Shown one piece after another: positions 13,701-24,375 of a stretch of 64,000 nt of DNA; the first letter of the stretch is position 1; each line of letters starts with the position of its first letter. The stretch comes from Mytilus trossulus (lineage: Eukaryota; Mollusca; Bivalvia; Mytilida; Mytilidae): contig NC_086378.1 of assembly GCF_036588685.1 (NCBI RefSeq), positions 75,905,127-75,969,126 of the forward strand, in the 5' to 3' direction. Below the pieces are notes generated by a model. It did no database searches and was not told where the DNA came from. It was given only the letters and a program-made list of their open reading frames with translations. The position numbers and the translations under genes are program-made.

Positions 13701-16512
13701 GTTATAATCTAATAAATTATTTTTTCAAAATCGCTTTCAAAAATACCATTTGTAAAAATATTATATGTTTATACTAATTATATGAAAAACACTATAAGAG
13801 TTCTTATTAAACAGTTATCAATTCTCTTCTAAAATAGAAATAAATATAATAAAAATATTAATCTCAATAAATAAAAATACCTTATTTTAAAGATTTGAGA
13901 AAAACAAATATGCTTATTAATGATTAAAACTTAGACAAAAACTAGGCTATCAAAATAAAAATGTACCTCTTCAATCAAATGTAAATAATGTCCTTCTCAG
14001 GTGCTCTGATGTGCTTTTTGAAAACCATTCTCTATGGCTGTACATTCACCTGTAATGGTTTACTTTTACAAATTGTGACTTGATCAGTTGTCTCATTGGC
14101 ACTCATACCACATCTTCTTATATCTATAAGAGATAGTTAGCCAGGAACTCACAGTGTATATTTGATATATTTTTACAGGTGTACCACTGGTGTTCGAGAC
14201 CTTCAGTTGGGAACATGGAGTTATGGTTGGTGCTTGTGTTAAGTCAGAGGCCACTGCTGCTGCTGAATTCAAAGGTTTGTTATCTAAGCCAAAGATAAAC
14301 ACATAAATTGGTTTAAAATGCTGTAATATATATTATGTAGAAAATATTATTGGGATAATTATTTCACATGAATTGATAAAATCTATTGGTTGGAAAAGGT
14401 CTGTAATTAATATGTTACTTCAAAGAAATATGAATGTATGTTTGTAAAATTTTGTGTTGAAATTAAGTGTTTCAACTTTGATTAGTAAAAATACTGAAAT
14501 AGCTTTAAAGATTTTTTTCTAATTTAGGAAAGATGATAATGCACGATCCTATGGCTATGAGGCCATTTATGGGATATAACTTTGGAAATTATTTACAGCA
14601 TTGGTTAAGCCTGAATGCAAAACCACACAAGGTAATAATATTTACAAGTTTTATCATTTTCAACAAGAAGAAACAAACAAGAATCTTTCAATGCTATTAG
14701 TTTACCTTTGAGAATTAGTATGAAGTTGCTGTGCACATTACTTGGGGAATACATGTATTCAGGTCCAGATTTCAAAACTCACATCTAGATTTCAAAACAT
14801 ACAAGAACTTACATGCTTTTGATATAAAATCTTATATTTTGAAAAAAAAATGCAACAGAACAGTTATAAATATAATTGATTTGACATCCTTGCTTGGAAT
14901 TATCAAATTTCCCTTTCATCAACAGGGGGATTGTAGTTTTAAGGCCAGGCAATTCATCTTCCCAGCTCTGTAACTTAATTTTCAAATTTATATAAATAAC
15001 AGAAGATGTAATATAATTGCCAAAGAGATGAATCTCCACTGAGATAAAATGATGTATAAGTTATATATTCCGGTACCTTTAAAAACCTCATCATTTTGTT
15101 CCAGTAATAAAAAAGACATAATTCTCTATCCTGTCAGATTGGTAATTCTATAAACATTTTCTTATAAACTACAAAACTAAATAATCCTTTTCAATTTTAA
15201 AGGAATAATGGTTAGGAGATCCTTTTAGAAAGCTTATTCTTTCAATCAGTGCTAATACATTGATGATATTCTTTTCGATTCAACGTTTTATTGAAAGTCA
15301 ATTATGAATATATGCTCTAGTGAGCTCTTCAAATCGACAGAATAATAAAATATATACATGCATATAGTTTTAGATGTACTTGTCTGATGCCATATAATTT
15401 TCACTTCAGTCTTATGTTAATTTAAAATGTTTCATGGTTTCTAATGAAATGACTTGTATAAGCTGAAGGAAACTAGAAGGTTGAGAAATTCTTATATATT
15501 GCAGTATAATAAATTAATTTTATCATTGTTTTTTCAGCTTCCTAAAATCTTCCATGTGAACTGGTTCCGAGTAGATAATGAAGGTTCCTTCCTTTGGCCA
15601 GGTTTTGGAGATAATATCCGAGTTCTAGACTGGGTATTAAGAAGATGTGCTGGAGAACAAGGCATTGCTGAGAAGTCAGCCATAGGTTATGTTCCAACTA
15701 AAGGTTAGTATATTATTAACCTGCTTGAAATGAAGTAGATGGTGAGACATAAGTATGGTAATAAAACTATGAATTAGCTTCATATTTCAAAAGCGAAGGG
15801 CTCTGTACTCCTTCTAGCATTTGAATGATTAAATGGCAACTTAAAAAACACCTAGGTTTTTATCCAGGTTTTCTAGATGTTATTGATTTGGAGGTGTACA
15901 GCAGGTGGTTGGGCAGACCGATAGATGGGTTCAGCTAGCTATTTCTATGTACATGCATAAACTAATAGACTGTTTAACAACTGATGCTTTTTCACAATTT
16001 TTGTCTGTTGTAAATGATTACAAATTGTAGATCAAGTTCAACATGGACTATTTCCATGTTTTCTGTCTAAGAGTTATGGTCCTTGATCTGACAATTGCAC
16101 TTTTAGTTGTTTCTGTCCAATAGCTTAACTTATGAACCTTTAAACAAATGCTTTTCAAATTTTAATATGCTGTTCCTAATAACAAAATTGAGGTCAAGTC
16201 TTACAACCTTTATTGATTTAACAACAGCACTATTTAATGTAATACCTTGTTTGCTATCATTTTATGTAAAAATAGAAGAAGAAAAAATATTTGTTGTAAT
16301 TACACTTTAATTTTGTCTTTTCAGCATCATTTAATCTGACAAACATTGATCTTAAATGGGATGAACTGTTCAGTCTTCCAAAACCCTATTGGTTAGATGA
16401 CATTAGAGAAAGCAAAAGATTCTTAGAGGATCAAGTTGGTACAGATGTACCCAAGGCTATCTGGAAGGAGATTGAAGATCAAGAGAAGAGAATACAAGCA
16501 ATGGCCGATTAG
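1588..16512 (+). CDS. PCK: phosphoenolpyruvate carboxykinase, GTP-dependent (13 coding exons)
   Basis: Coding exons: 1588-1713, 4086-4253, 4781-4902, 7030-7214, 7363-7566, 8042-8229, 8679-8808, 11690-11901, 12295-12475, 14179-14274, 14528-14631, 15538-15703, 16325-16512. All junctions are GT-AG and phases join exactly, giving 2070 nt (689 residues). The enzyme interconverts oxaloacetate + GTP with PEP + GDP + CO2. In bivalves the carboxylating direction feeds anaerobic succinate formation. Visible landmarks: substrate Arg in CRTDP (R143), GGPISKIG (about 215-222), metal ligands K309 (in GKKCFA), H329 (in AEHM) and D377 (in GDDIAW), and P-loop FPSACGKTN (350-358) with the mobile-loop-type Cys354. 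Family members are about 620-640 residues; the excess is N-terminal. Exon 1 is the least certain part. Exon 8 could in principle use any of seven identical acceptors, but only the last keeps an open frame. Cytosolic or mitochondrial location cannot be told. Confidence 0.95.
3770..3935 (-). repeat. interspersed repeat, ATTGGCAATCATACCACATC family
   Basis: The segment AGATGTGGTATAATTGCCAATGAGACAAC-type start, followed by AACAATGAGTAAAACCCA and CCGCATAGTCAGCCAT, belongs to an interspersed family with several copies in this window. It lies in PEPCK intron 2. No coding sequence is present. Confidence 0.6.
4371..4574. mobile_element. short MITE in PEPCK intron 2
   Basis: CCTGCCAAC at about 4376 and its complement GTTGGCAGG at about 4572 bound a roughly 200-bp non-coding block just downstream of exon 2. 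Only about 10 bp of terminal inversion is clear and no target duplication was established. Confidence 0.45.
5380..5560. repeat. decayed bivalve interspersed repeat
   Basis: An A-rich block with AAAAGGGATAGTTAAATTC, AAACAAACTGACAATGCC and repeated AACACAAA motifs. A second decayed member lies at 12930-13065. Six-frame translation shows short overlapping open frames here that I regard as chance. Confidence 0.45.
6396..6542. mobile_element. 147-bp snap-back palindrome (foldback MITE)
   Basis: Left arm from GAAATGACTCTGAT through GTGGTGCACA is an imperfect complement of the right arm TGTGCACCAAAT through GTTAGTCATTTC. The loop is about 20 bp. It lies in PEPCK intron 3, so it would form a long hairpin in the pre-mRNA. 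Confidence 0.7.
8831..10190 (+). repeat. 97-bp tandem array of PEPCK exon 7 3' end plus donor (14 copies)
   Basis: Fourteen head-to-tail units begin with TTCCCAGTGC at 8831, 8931, 9028, 9125, 9222, 9319, 9416, 9513, 9610, 9707, 9804, 9901, 9998 and 10095. The period is 97 bp, with a 3-bp insertion in the first unit. Each unit holds about 75 bp of exon 7, encoding the P-loop region, and about 22 bp of intron including donor GTAGGT. Read through from exon 7, the frame meets TAA within the first unit, so use of a downstream donor would truncate the enzyme. The copies differ from the true exon by CCCAG for CCTAG and AAACC for AAATC, showing they have been homogenised among themselves. Scattered variants (8895, 9671, 10037) and a garbled last unit argue against simple read duplication. 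Confidence 0.95.
11000..11689 (+). repeat. 115-bp tandem array of PEPCK acceptor plus exon 8 5' end (6 extra copies)
   Basis: Copies of acceptor ATTACAG followed by GTGATGATATAGC start at 11000, 11115, 11230, 11345, 11460 and 11575, and the full exon starts at 11690. Each unit carries 87 bp identical in sense to the beginning of exon 8, then GTACAAACTTTATAATC and a pyrimidine-poor acceptor. Unit types alternate GGGAACC/GGGTACC, so the array probably grew as 230-bp dimers. Reading through a unit reaches TGA just after the next acceptor. Confidence 0.95.
12930..13065. repeat. decayed bivalve interspersed repeat (second copy)
   Basis: Same type as the block at 5380: GATACAAATGGGATATTC, AAACAAACTAACAATG and A-rich AACACAAAACC tail. 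In PEPCK intron 9. Confidence 0.4.
13222..13640 (-). repeat. interspersed repeat family B, long copy
   Basis: In reverse orientation this copy runs from AAATGTTTGCACCTGTCCTA through ACTAGTAATTTTGGGGCCC and TTGTTGTTCGGTGTGAG to the shared tail GTCTCATTGGCACTCACACC. It aligns with the + strand copy at 22976-23700. Positions 13472-13675 on the - strand read [13 protein letters not shown]..., a repeat-derived open frame rather than a gene. In PEPCK intron 9. Confidence 0.75.
14060..14135 (+). repeat. family B tail fragment
   Basis: Contains GTTGTCTCATTGGCACTCAT and ACCACATCTTCTTATATC, the 3' tail of family B, about 45 bp before the acceptor of PEPCK exon 10. The opposite-orientation copy at 13222 is in the same intron, so the two can pair in the transcript. 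Confidence 0.7.
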
Positions 16513-16949
16513 ATTCTTTCAAGTGTTTGAGGTCATAGTTACTGAAGAGCTTTGTGGCAGAACGTAGTGATAATGTCACAGACAGCTTGTTTTATTGTTG
16601 TAGCATGTTAGAGAAACATTTAAATTAATATTTGCATTATATAATAATGTCATCTTATGCACAATGTGCAATGCACATGGAGTCAAAAATTCTTTGTTGT
16701 GAAGTTTAAAAGTTATTTGTGAGGGTTGTTTGTTCCTTTGTGAAAACAATTTTTACAGTTATGATTCAGTTTTATTTTAATATCATTTCCAGATATAATA
16801 TTTTCTATGGAAAGGTTTGGAGCTGCTAAAACATTTTTCCTAAAGTCAACTTATAGAGTTAGTACAATTTTAGTTGGAGTTTGAAAGTTTGCAAAGTAGA
16901 TATTGAGCAATACAGTCTGTTGTATGACAACATCTTTATATTCATATGC

Positions 16950-16955
16950 AATAAA
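16950..16955 (+). terminator. PEPCK polyadenylation signal candidate
   Basis: AATAAA about 440 bp after the PEPCK stop codon. A second AATAAA lies at 17152-17157, so alternative 3' ends are possible. Which is used cannot be told from sequence. Confidence 0.5.
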
Positions 16956-17157
16956 TATCATGTATATGTTTTATTTATGTCAGGTTTTTCTGGATTATTT
17001 TAAAAACAATCTCTGAAATTGTTTGTGAAACACTGATTTCTTTATTTAAACTATTTTGTTGTTCCCAGAAAGGATGCATGTGAAAGTAAAAGACAAATTA
17101 AGAACACTTTTCAGGCTTTATCTAGTTTGATTTGTGGAAAGCATTTGTTTGAATAAA

Positions 17158-17799
17158 TCTCAGGCATAAGATTTAAGAATCTCCATTCTGTGAGTTAAGC
17201 ATTCTGTTCTTAGCATGTAAATTAAGAGATGATTCAGATCTCGCTGTAATTTTTCCATTCTTATAAGATTTGTTAACTGTTTTTTTACACAGACATAATG
17301 ATTGCTCTGCAATGCGTTACATTTGTTTTGTAAATGCTATGCCTGTTTATGCACACTGAATATTTATTTAAGTCAAACATTTTTTTAATTCCCTTGTCAG
17401 AATAGTGCTAGCATTTAGATTAGTTTTTAATTGTTTTACATTTTTATGTTATCTATATATATTAGTGAATTCCATTATCTTTTGTTAAGTTTAAGAGATG
17501 CATTTCTCCTACTTATTCATGTTTTCATGGCAAATTGGTGCAAATATTCTGATGTGTTTGAAGTTGCCATTCAAAATAGTATTATGTTTTTCAAATCCAA
17601 TCCATATATCTGAAAATATTAAAAATATTCTCTGAATTTCTTTTTGTTTTATTTTAAATAGTTCTGTATTTTTACTATATAGAAATGTTTCATAAACATT
17701 TAAATGGATTAAAACATTACTTATGGAGTTGATTGAGAAAACAAAAGCAGTGGTAGAATACATACAAATCTAGAGCGACAAAACACTCAACAGAAAAAC
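17158..17799. other. spacer, nothing recognised
   Basis: AT-rich DNA downstream of PEPCK. Small open frames here overlap on both strands and have no coding character. Confidence 0.4.
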
Positions 17800-18515
17800 A
17801 GTTATTTTTTATAAGACCCCAAAATTTTTTATGGTATGATGTTGTCTTCTGCATCGTCATCCGCATATTGGTTTCCGGATAATAACTTTAGATGAAGTGA
17901 ATAGATCTTCATGAAATTTTTTCAGAAGGTTCAATACCAGAAAAGGAAGGTTGGGATTTATTTTGGGGTTGATTATCCCAACCGATTAGGAAAAAGGGGC
18001 CCAAAACAAGCATTTTTCTAGTTTTAGGATACTCACTTGTGTAGAAGTATTTCAATTGCTCTGAAATCATACCGCAATATTTAAAACCACAAGTAGAAGG
18101 TTTGGATTCATTTGAGGGGTGATGGGGCCAAAATTGAGGATTTAAGGGCCAAAAAAGGGGTCAAAACAAGCATTTTTCTAGTTTCAAGACAATAACTTGT
18201 GTGTAATTGTATGCATGGATCTCTCTGAAATTGTACCACAATGTACAATATAACAAAGCAGAGGCTGGGATTAAGTTTTGGGTTAATTGCCCAAAATATG
18301 TAGGAATAAGGGGCCAAAAAAGGATGTTTCTAGTTTCCAAACAATCATGACATTAACTTGTGTTTAAGTGTATGGATCTCTCTGAAATTGTACTACAAGG
18401 TTCAATACTGCAATGGAAAGCATGGGATTGAGTTAAAGGGTTTATTGCTCCAAGGGTGTTTAAAAAAATGGGGGGGGGGGGGTTGTTTACCATTTTTTGA
18501 AGGGCTTCCTTTTTT
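17800..18515. repeat. interspersed repeat with about 158-bp internal periodicity
   Basis: GGGGCCAAAA-type text followed by CAAGCATTTTTCTAGTTT recurs at about 17996, 18153 and 18310. Each block also has a CTCTGAAATTGTACCACAA-like segment. This matches a repeat type common in bivalve genomes. It ends in a G homopolymer near 18471-18482. Open frames in it are incidental. Confidence 0.7.
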
Positions 18516-20405
18516 AGCTCACCTGGCCTACAAGGCCATGTGAGCTTTTCTCATCACTTGGCATCCGTCTCCGTCGACGTCGTCGTTGTCATCTGTCGTC
18601 GTTAACAATTTTTCAAACATCTTCTCCTCTGAAACGACTGAATGGATTTGAATGAAACTTAGCGTGATTGTTCCTTAGATTATCCTGCACAAAGTGTGTG
18701 CTTTGATTTTTGATCCGTCAAAAAACATGGCCGCCGTTACTTAAAATAGAATATAGGGGTCAAATGCAGTTTTTGGCTTAATTCTCAAAAACGAAAGCAT
18801 TTAGAGCAAATCTGACATGGAGTAAAAATGTTCATTAGGTCAACATCTATCAGCCCTGAAATTTTCAGATGAATCAAACAACCAATTGTTGGGTTGCTGC
18901 CACTTAATTGGTAATTTTAAGGAAATTTTGCAGTTTTGGTCATTATCTTGAATATTATTATAGATAAAGATAAACTGTAAACAGCAAAAATGATCAGCAA
19001 AGTAAGATCTACCAAATAAGTTAAATATGACCAAAATTGTCAATTGACCCCTTAAGGGGTTATTGTCCTTTAATGACAATTTTTCACAATTTGTTCATCA
19101 TATTTGCTAACTTTAAAAAATCTTCTCCTCTGAAACTACTGAATGGATTTGGTTAAAACTTAGCATGATTGTTCCTTAGATTATCCTGCACAAAGTGTGT
19201 GCTTTGATTTTTGATCCGTCAAAAAACATGGCCGCCGTTACTTAAAATAGAACATAGGGGTCAAATGCAGTTTTTGGCTTAATTCTCAAAAACGAAAGCA
19301 TTTAGAGCAAATCTGACATGGAGTAAAAATGTTCATTAGGTCAACATCTATCAGCCCTGAAATTTTCAGATGAATCAAACAACCAATTGTTGGGTTGCTG
19401 CCACTTCATTGGTTATTTTAAGGAAATTTTGCAGTTTTGGTCATTATCTTGAATATTATTATAAAGATAAACTGTAAACAGCAAAAATGATCAGCAAAGT
19501 AAGATCTACAAATAAGTTAAAATGACCAAAATTGTCAATTGACCCCTTAAGGGGTTATTGTCCTTTAATGACAATTTTTCACAATTTGTTCATCATATTT
19601 GCTAACTTTAAAAAATCTTCTCCTCTAAAACTACTCTACTAAATTCAACCAAACTTCAACTGAATGATCAGTCATGTCAGTAGGGTGTATAAAATAAAGC
19701 TTGTGCTTTATTTTTTATTTCGTCAAAAAACATGGCCGTCATGGCTAAAAATAGATCACAGGGTAAAATGCATTTTTTGGCTTATATCTCAAAAACTCCA
19801 GCATTTAGAGCAAATAAGACAAGATGTTAAAGTATTTATTAGCTCAAGGTTACCTGTCCTGTAATTTTCAGCCGAATTGGGTTACTGGTTTTACAGGTAT
19901 AATGCCCCTGAATTGATGATTTTAAAGAAATTTTGCAGTTTTTGGTTATTATCTTGAATACTATTATAGATACAGATAAACTGTTAATAACAAAAATGTT
20001 AAGCAAAGTAAGATCTACAAATAAGTCAATTTGACCAAAATTGTCAATTGACCCCTTAAGGAGTTATTGCCCTTTAAAGACTTTTTTTCACAATTTGTTC
20101 ATCATGTTGACTTACTTTAAAAAATCTTCTCCTTTGAAACTGTAGTATCAATTTCAGCCAAACTTAGGCTAAATGAGTTTCACAGTATCTAGTATGAATT
20201 TTATATTTCATTTCCTTGTATGTCAAGAAACATAGCTCCTATGGCTAAAATAGAACATAGGAGAAAATGATTTTTTTTTTGCTTTTGAAGAAAATAGGAC
20301 GATTCAAAGAACATTTAAATAAATTGAAAAGCCAAAATAATCATTGATGAGAGATTTAACCCAAAAAAATAAGGTGAGCGATTCAGGCTCTTGAGAGCCT
20401 CTTGT
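18516..20405. repeat. large interspersed element with four about 500-bp internal repeats
   Basis: The element begins TTTTTAGCTCACCTGGCC and ends GGTGAGCGATTCAGGCTC near 20398; AGCTCACCTG and GGTGAGC are short inverted ends. The internal unit starting ATCTTCTCCTCTGAAAC recurs at about 18619, 19120, 19615 and 20124. The first two units are nearly identical, the later ones diverged. CCCTTAAGGGGTTATT occurs in each unit. No protein is encoded. Confidence 0.75.
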
Positions 20406-22383
20406 TTCAAAAATTTTCAAATTTTGAATTTTGAAAAGTTTCAAGAAGAAATTTTCAATTGCACAGTATTGTGCAATAGATTTGTTAGATCTTTGATCAC
20501 ATTATTTTGTGACAAAAACCTATATCATGTAAAAAAATTGATCACTATCCAAATTCAGACAGCATCAAGCTTGAACATTGTGACCAAATTTGCCCCAACT
20601 GTTCAGGGTTCAACCACTGGGGTCGTATAAAGCTGCGCCCTGTGGAGCACCTGGTTAACAGCTAGGATAAATTTTTTTAGGATAACTCCTTGCAACTAGG
20701 AAATAAAAAATATCATTCTGCTCATACATTGACAAGAATTTATTTGTACTTCACATTCTCCTATTTGGCATGTTTGGTATTTCAGTTTAATAAAAAAAAA
20801 ATGATGCTCATAAAAAAAATTGAAAGGCTAAAGAAATAGATTACTTTTTCTGATTGCTTTACAGAGGTGGTTATCTGAAATATATGCTAGTAACTTTAAG
20901 TTCCTTCTACAATGTACCAACAAAAAGCTGCCAAAAAAGATTTGTATGACTGTTTATCAAAAATCACTTTAAAGCATACATATTTCATTTTGTTAAGGGA
21001 CCAGCTGAAGGACGAATCAGGGTGCTGGAGATTCTCCCTATATTGAAGACCCATTGGTGGCCTATAGCTGTTGTCTGCTCTATGGTGGGGTTGTTTTACA
21101 TTGGACACTTAATTAGCCCATTACCAGTAAATACATGGTATTCTAGTTTAGGATCTGATGATTGAAATGAACTAAATTCATGTCTATATAAAGCTTATGT
21201 CATAACAATAGCTATTTCAATTTACCTCCATTAATGGAATAGGTGGTGAAGTGTCATTTTCCATCCAACCACACGTCCAACTGTAACATATCTCTCCTGT
21301 CACCAAAATTATCCTGGCATCCCTCTCCGGTTAAAAAGTAACCTTTTAATCCTTCTTCTTGAAAAAAAGTTACCGTTTTGTATCAATATCTGTCACAGCG
21401 TAAGCTTTGCATTCTTCTGATTCAAAGTTATTTGATGTATCCCTCACCTTTTACAAAGTTGGCATCATGTTTTTTATGCCATACAACTTGTTCTGCCGAT
21501 GGTTTTAATCAATTCACTTGGACATGTATTTTTATTTTGTATTGAAATATGCATGGTGAATATTTGCCACTGGGCGTCGAGGAAAAAATCAAGATGTAAT
21601 GAAGTAAGTTTGGTAATACCATGCAAAATGGATAGCATTATGTATTGGAAAACACCTGACATTGACAGTAGTTATGAATACCAAAGGACCAAGGTTGGTG
21701 TAGTTTGCAGAGTAAACAAAGGTTAAAACAAACCCAAATGAATACGAATTTACACTAGAGTACCTAGTATGAATATTATGCAGTAAAGCAGATCTGGACA
21801 ATTCTCTTACGCAAACTAATTGCACTTATTATTGTGACTTGACTGGTGGAGATTTGCTCTTCGCCATTTGCAACTTATAAAAAAAATCTAACCAAATTCC
21901 AATTTGTTTTATTAAACCAAACTTTTCAAATGGTCAGAACTTTGTACAAACTGCTGTAGAATACTACAGTCAAGTGGTGAACGTGCAAGGTGATATAATA
22001 AAGCAGACTTTTAGACTTTAATGCTACTTTTAAGTTATTGTGAAAATTCAGTCTAACAGTTTGTACAGAAATTTTATAGTAATTGTCATGCTAAAGGTGA
22101 CGGGTAGTAATTTTGATTTGCTATACAAATGTTCAAACTAAGCATTCATATAATTTTACTTGGAAAAACTAGACATCATTTGAATTAAAACATTTCATTT
22201 CAGTAAAGTATGTGAATTAGTTGGATTATGAAAAAAAATGCAATTTGGTTAGAATTTTGAGATAGTTGCAATAGGTGGAGAGCAACACTAACATTCATTT
22301 GCAATCATACCACATCTTCTTTTTTTATATTAAAGTCACAGTAATACATACAAGAAGTTTATACTTGTAATAATGTGTATGTC
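20406..22383. other. spacer with decayed repeat fragments
   Basis: No gene supported. A fragment at about 20990-21100 (GGTGCTGGAGATTCTCCC, TTGGTGGCCTATAGCTG) and one at 22290-22330 (GCAATCATACCACATCTTC) belong to the ATTGGCAATCATACCACATC family. Confidence 0.4.
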
Positions 22384-22542
22384 ATTACGAAAATAACTTT
22401 CCCAATCATTCAATTTTAACTATTACAGCTATTGCTAAATCCTTGGGATGTGTTTTCGTTGATTACGAAAATAACTTTCCCAATCATTCAATTTTAACTA
22501 TTACAGCTATCATGCTAAATCCTTGGGATGTGTTTTCGTTGA
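22384..22542. repeat. 78-bp tandem duplication
   Basis: ATTACGAAAATAACTTTCCC begins at 22384 and again at 22462; both copies run through CTTGGGATGTGTTTTCGTTG. Copy 2 has a 3-bp insertion. Confidence 0.85.
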
Positions 22543-22834
22543 TTTTATTCTCTGATGCATGATTTTTTATTATTAATTGTTTTTGGCTTTTACTAGATGT
22601 CAGTAACTGCGAGTACTCTCAGATCGTATTTTCTTGTTAATTCGACCTGTTGATACTGTCTATAATTCTTTTTTGTTATTTTATATTAATATGGATCTGG
22701 TCTAAATACCAGCTTTGATTATTTGGAATATCTTCTAATTTTCACTTATTCGTACTACATTTGTATAAACTTCAAGATTTACCTGTATTATTAGAACCGT
22801 TTTTTTTCAAAAGTGATTATTTTCGAAGGGTAAA

Positions 22835-23700
22835 ATATTTCGCAGTTTTGTCTTGCCATGGCTTTGTTTGGATATGTTTGTTTGCTTTTTGGCCTTCACA
22901 TGATGTTTGTCCTTAATATTTTATTAACTGAGCATTTCCATTCAGATATCGCAGATCAAATTTACTCGTTCATAGTGTGTTAATTTACGTTTTTTGATTG
23001 AGTTAAGCCTGCTAATTGATATTTTATCGTGTGTTTTTCTATGTTGTGATGTTATGCTACAGAAAAGGGGAGAAGGTTCAGTACCATTAAAACGTTTAAC
23101 CCCGCTGCAAATGTTTGCACCTGTCCTAAGTCATGAATATTTCGCAGTTTTGTCTTGCCATGGATTTGTTTGGATATGTTTGTTTGCTTTTTGGCCTTCA
23201 ATGTATGTCCTTAATATTTTATTAACTGAGCATTTCCATTCAGATATCGCAGATCAAATTTACTCGATCATAGTGTGTTAATTTACGTTTTTTGATTGAG
23301 TTAAGCCTGCTAATTGATATTTTATCGTGTGTTTTTCTATGTTGTGATGTTATGCTACAGAAAAGGGGAGAAGGTTCAGTACCATTAAAACGTTTAACCC
23401 CGCTGCAAATGTTTGCACCAGTCCTAAGTCAGGAATCTGGTGTACAGTTTTTGTCGTTTGTTTATGTAATTTATACATGTTTCTCGTTTCTCGTTTTTTT
23501 TTAATATAAATTAGCCCGTTGGTTTCCCGTTTGAATGGTTTTACACTAGTAATTTTGGGGCCCTTTATAGCTTGTTGTTCGGTGTGAGACAAGACTCCGT
23601 GTTGAAGGCCGTACATTGGCCTATAATGGATTACTTTTATAAATTGTTATTTGGATGGAGTGTTGTCTCATTGACACTCACACCACATCTTCCTATATTT
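22835..23700 (+). repeat. interspersed repeat family B with 302-bp tandem duplication
   Basis: ATATTTCGCAGTTTTGTC at 22835 recurs at 23137, and the two 302-bp copies are nearly identical through AAATGTTTGCACCTGTCC. The second copy continues through CACTAGTAATTTTGGGGCCC to the tail GTGTTGTCTCATTGACACTC near 23660. Paired open frames beginning MIELSLLIDILSCVFL in both copies are repeat-derived and are not host genes. Confidence 0.8.
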
Positions 23701-24375
23701 ATTCAATTTGACGTTTTCTTGAAAATCCGACAAATTCGTTCCCGTTTGGTATTATAGATTGTTCATAAATAACTCGGTATATAGAGTTGCAGATAGTACA
23801 ACTGTCATACATATTTATCTTTCAAATGAAATGTGTTCAACTTAACCTTAAATATTTGTTTAACTAATCTCTTGCAATAAAAGTGAAAGATGTCAAATAT
23901 AATTATTTCAAATTTATCGAAATTACTTTATATGAAGACTACATAAAACACATACGACTGTCAGTGGTGATCAGTACATGCAGTTCTGTTTAAATAAAAT
24001 CCGAACGAGATGTTTTATTTAAATTTCTTTTATTTTGATAAAGCATTTTTTTTTAAATAACATAAGCATTAAAAGCAATCTGATTACACATTTTCGAATA
24101 TGGTTCATAACGGAGACAAAATTAATACTGAGCAATAGTTTCTACTTTTCGGTGTTGATGGACATTTTTTTTATTAACAAAGAGGATAAAAAGATTTGCA
24201 GTCGACCAGTAAAACATCTGTCTTTGAGAACTAGATGAAAAAGACTGAGTACAACTATTTTAATCAAATATTGAATAACTTACATTAGTGTATTCATACT
24301 GATTATGATTGCAACGTTAGTGGGAACACGTCATAGTACACCCTAGAAACGGCGACGTCGGATAGGAGCAGTACG

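Noticed and set aside
22994-23504. Paired open frames beginning MIELSLLIDILSC
   Set aside because: They are identical because the DNA is tandemly duplicated repeat; the same text occurs in reverse near 13475-13675.
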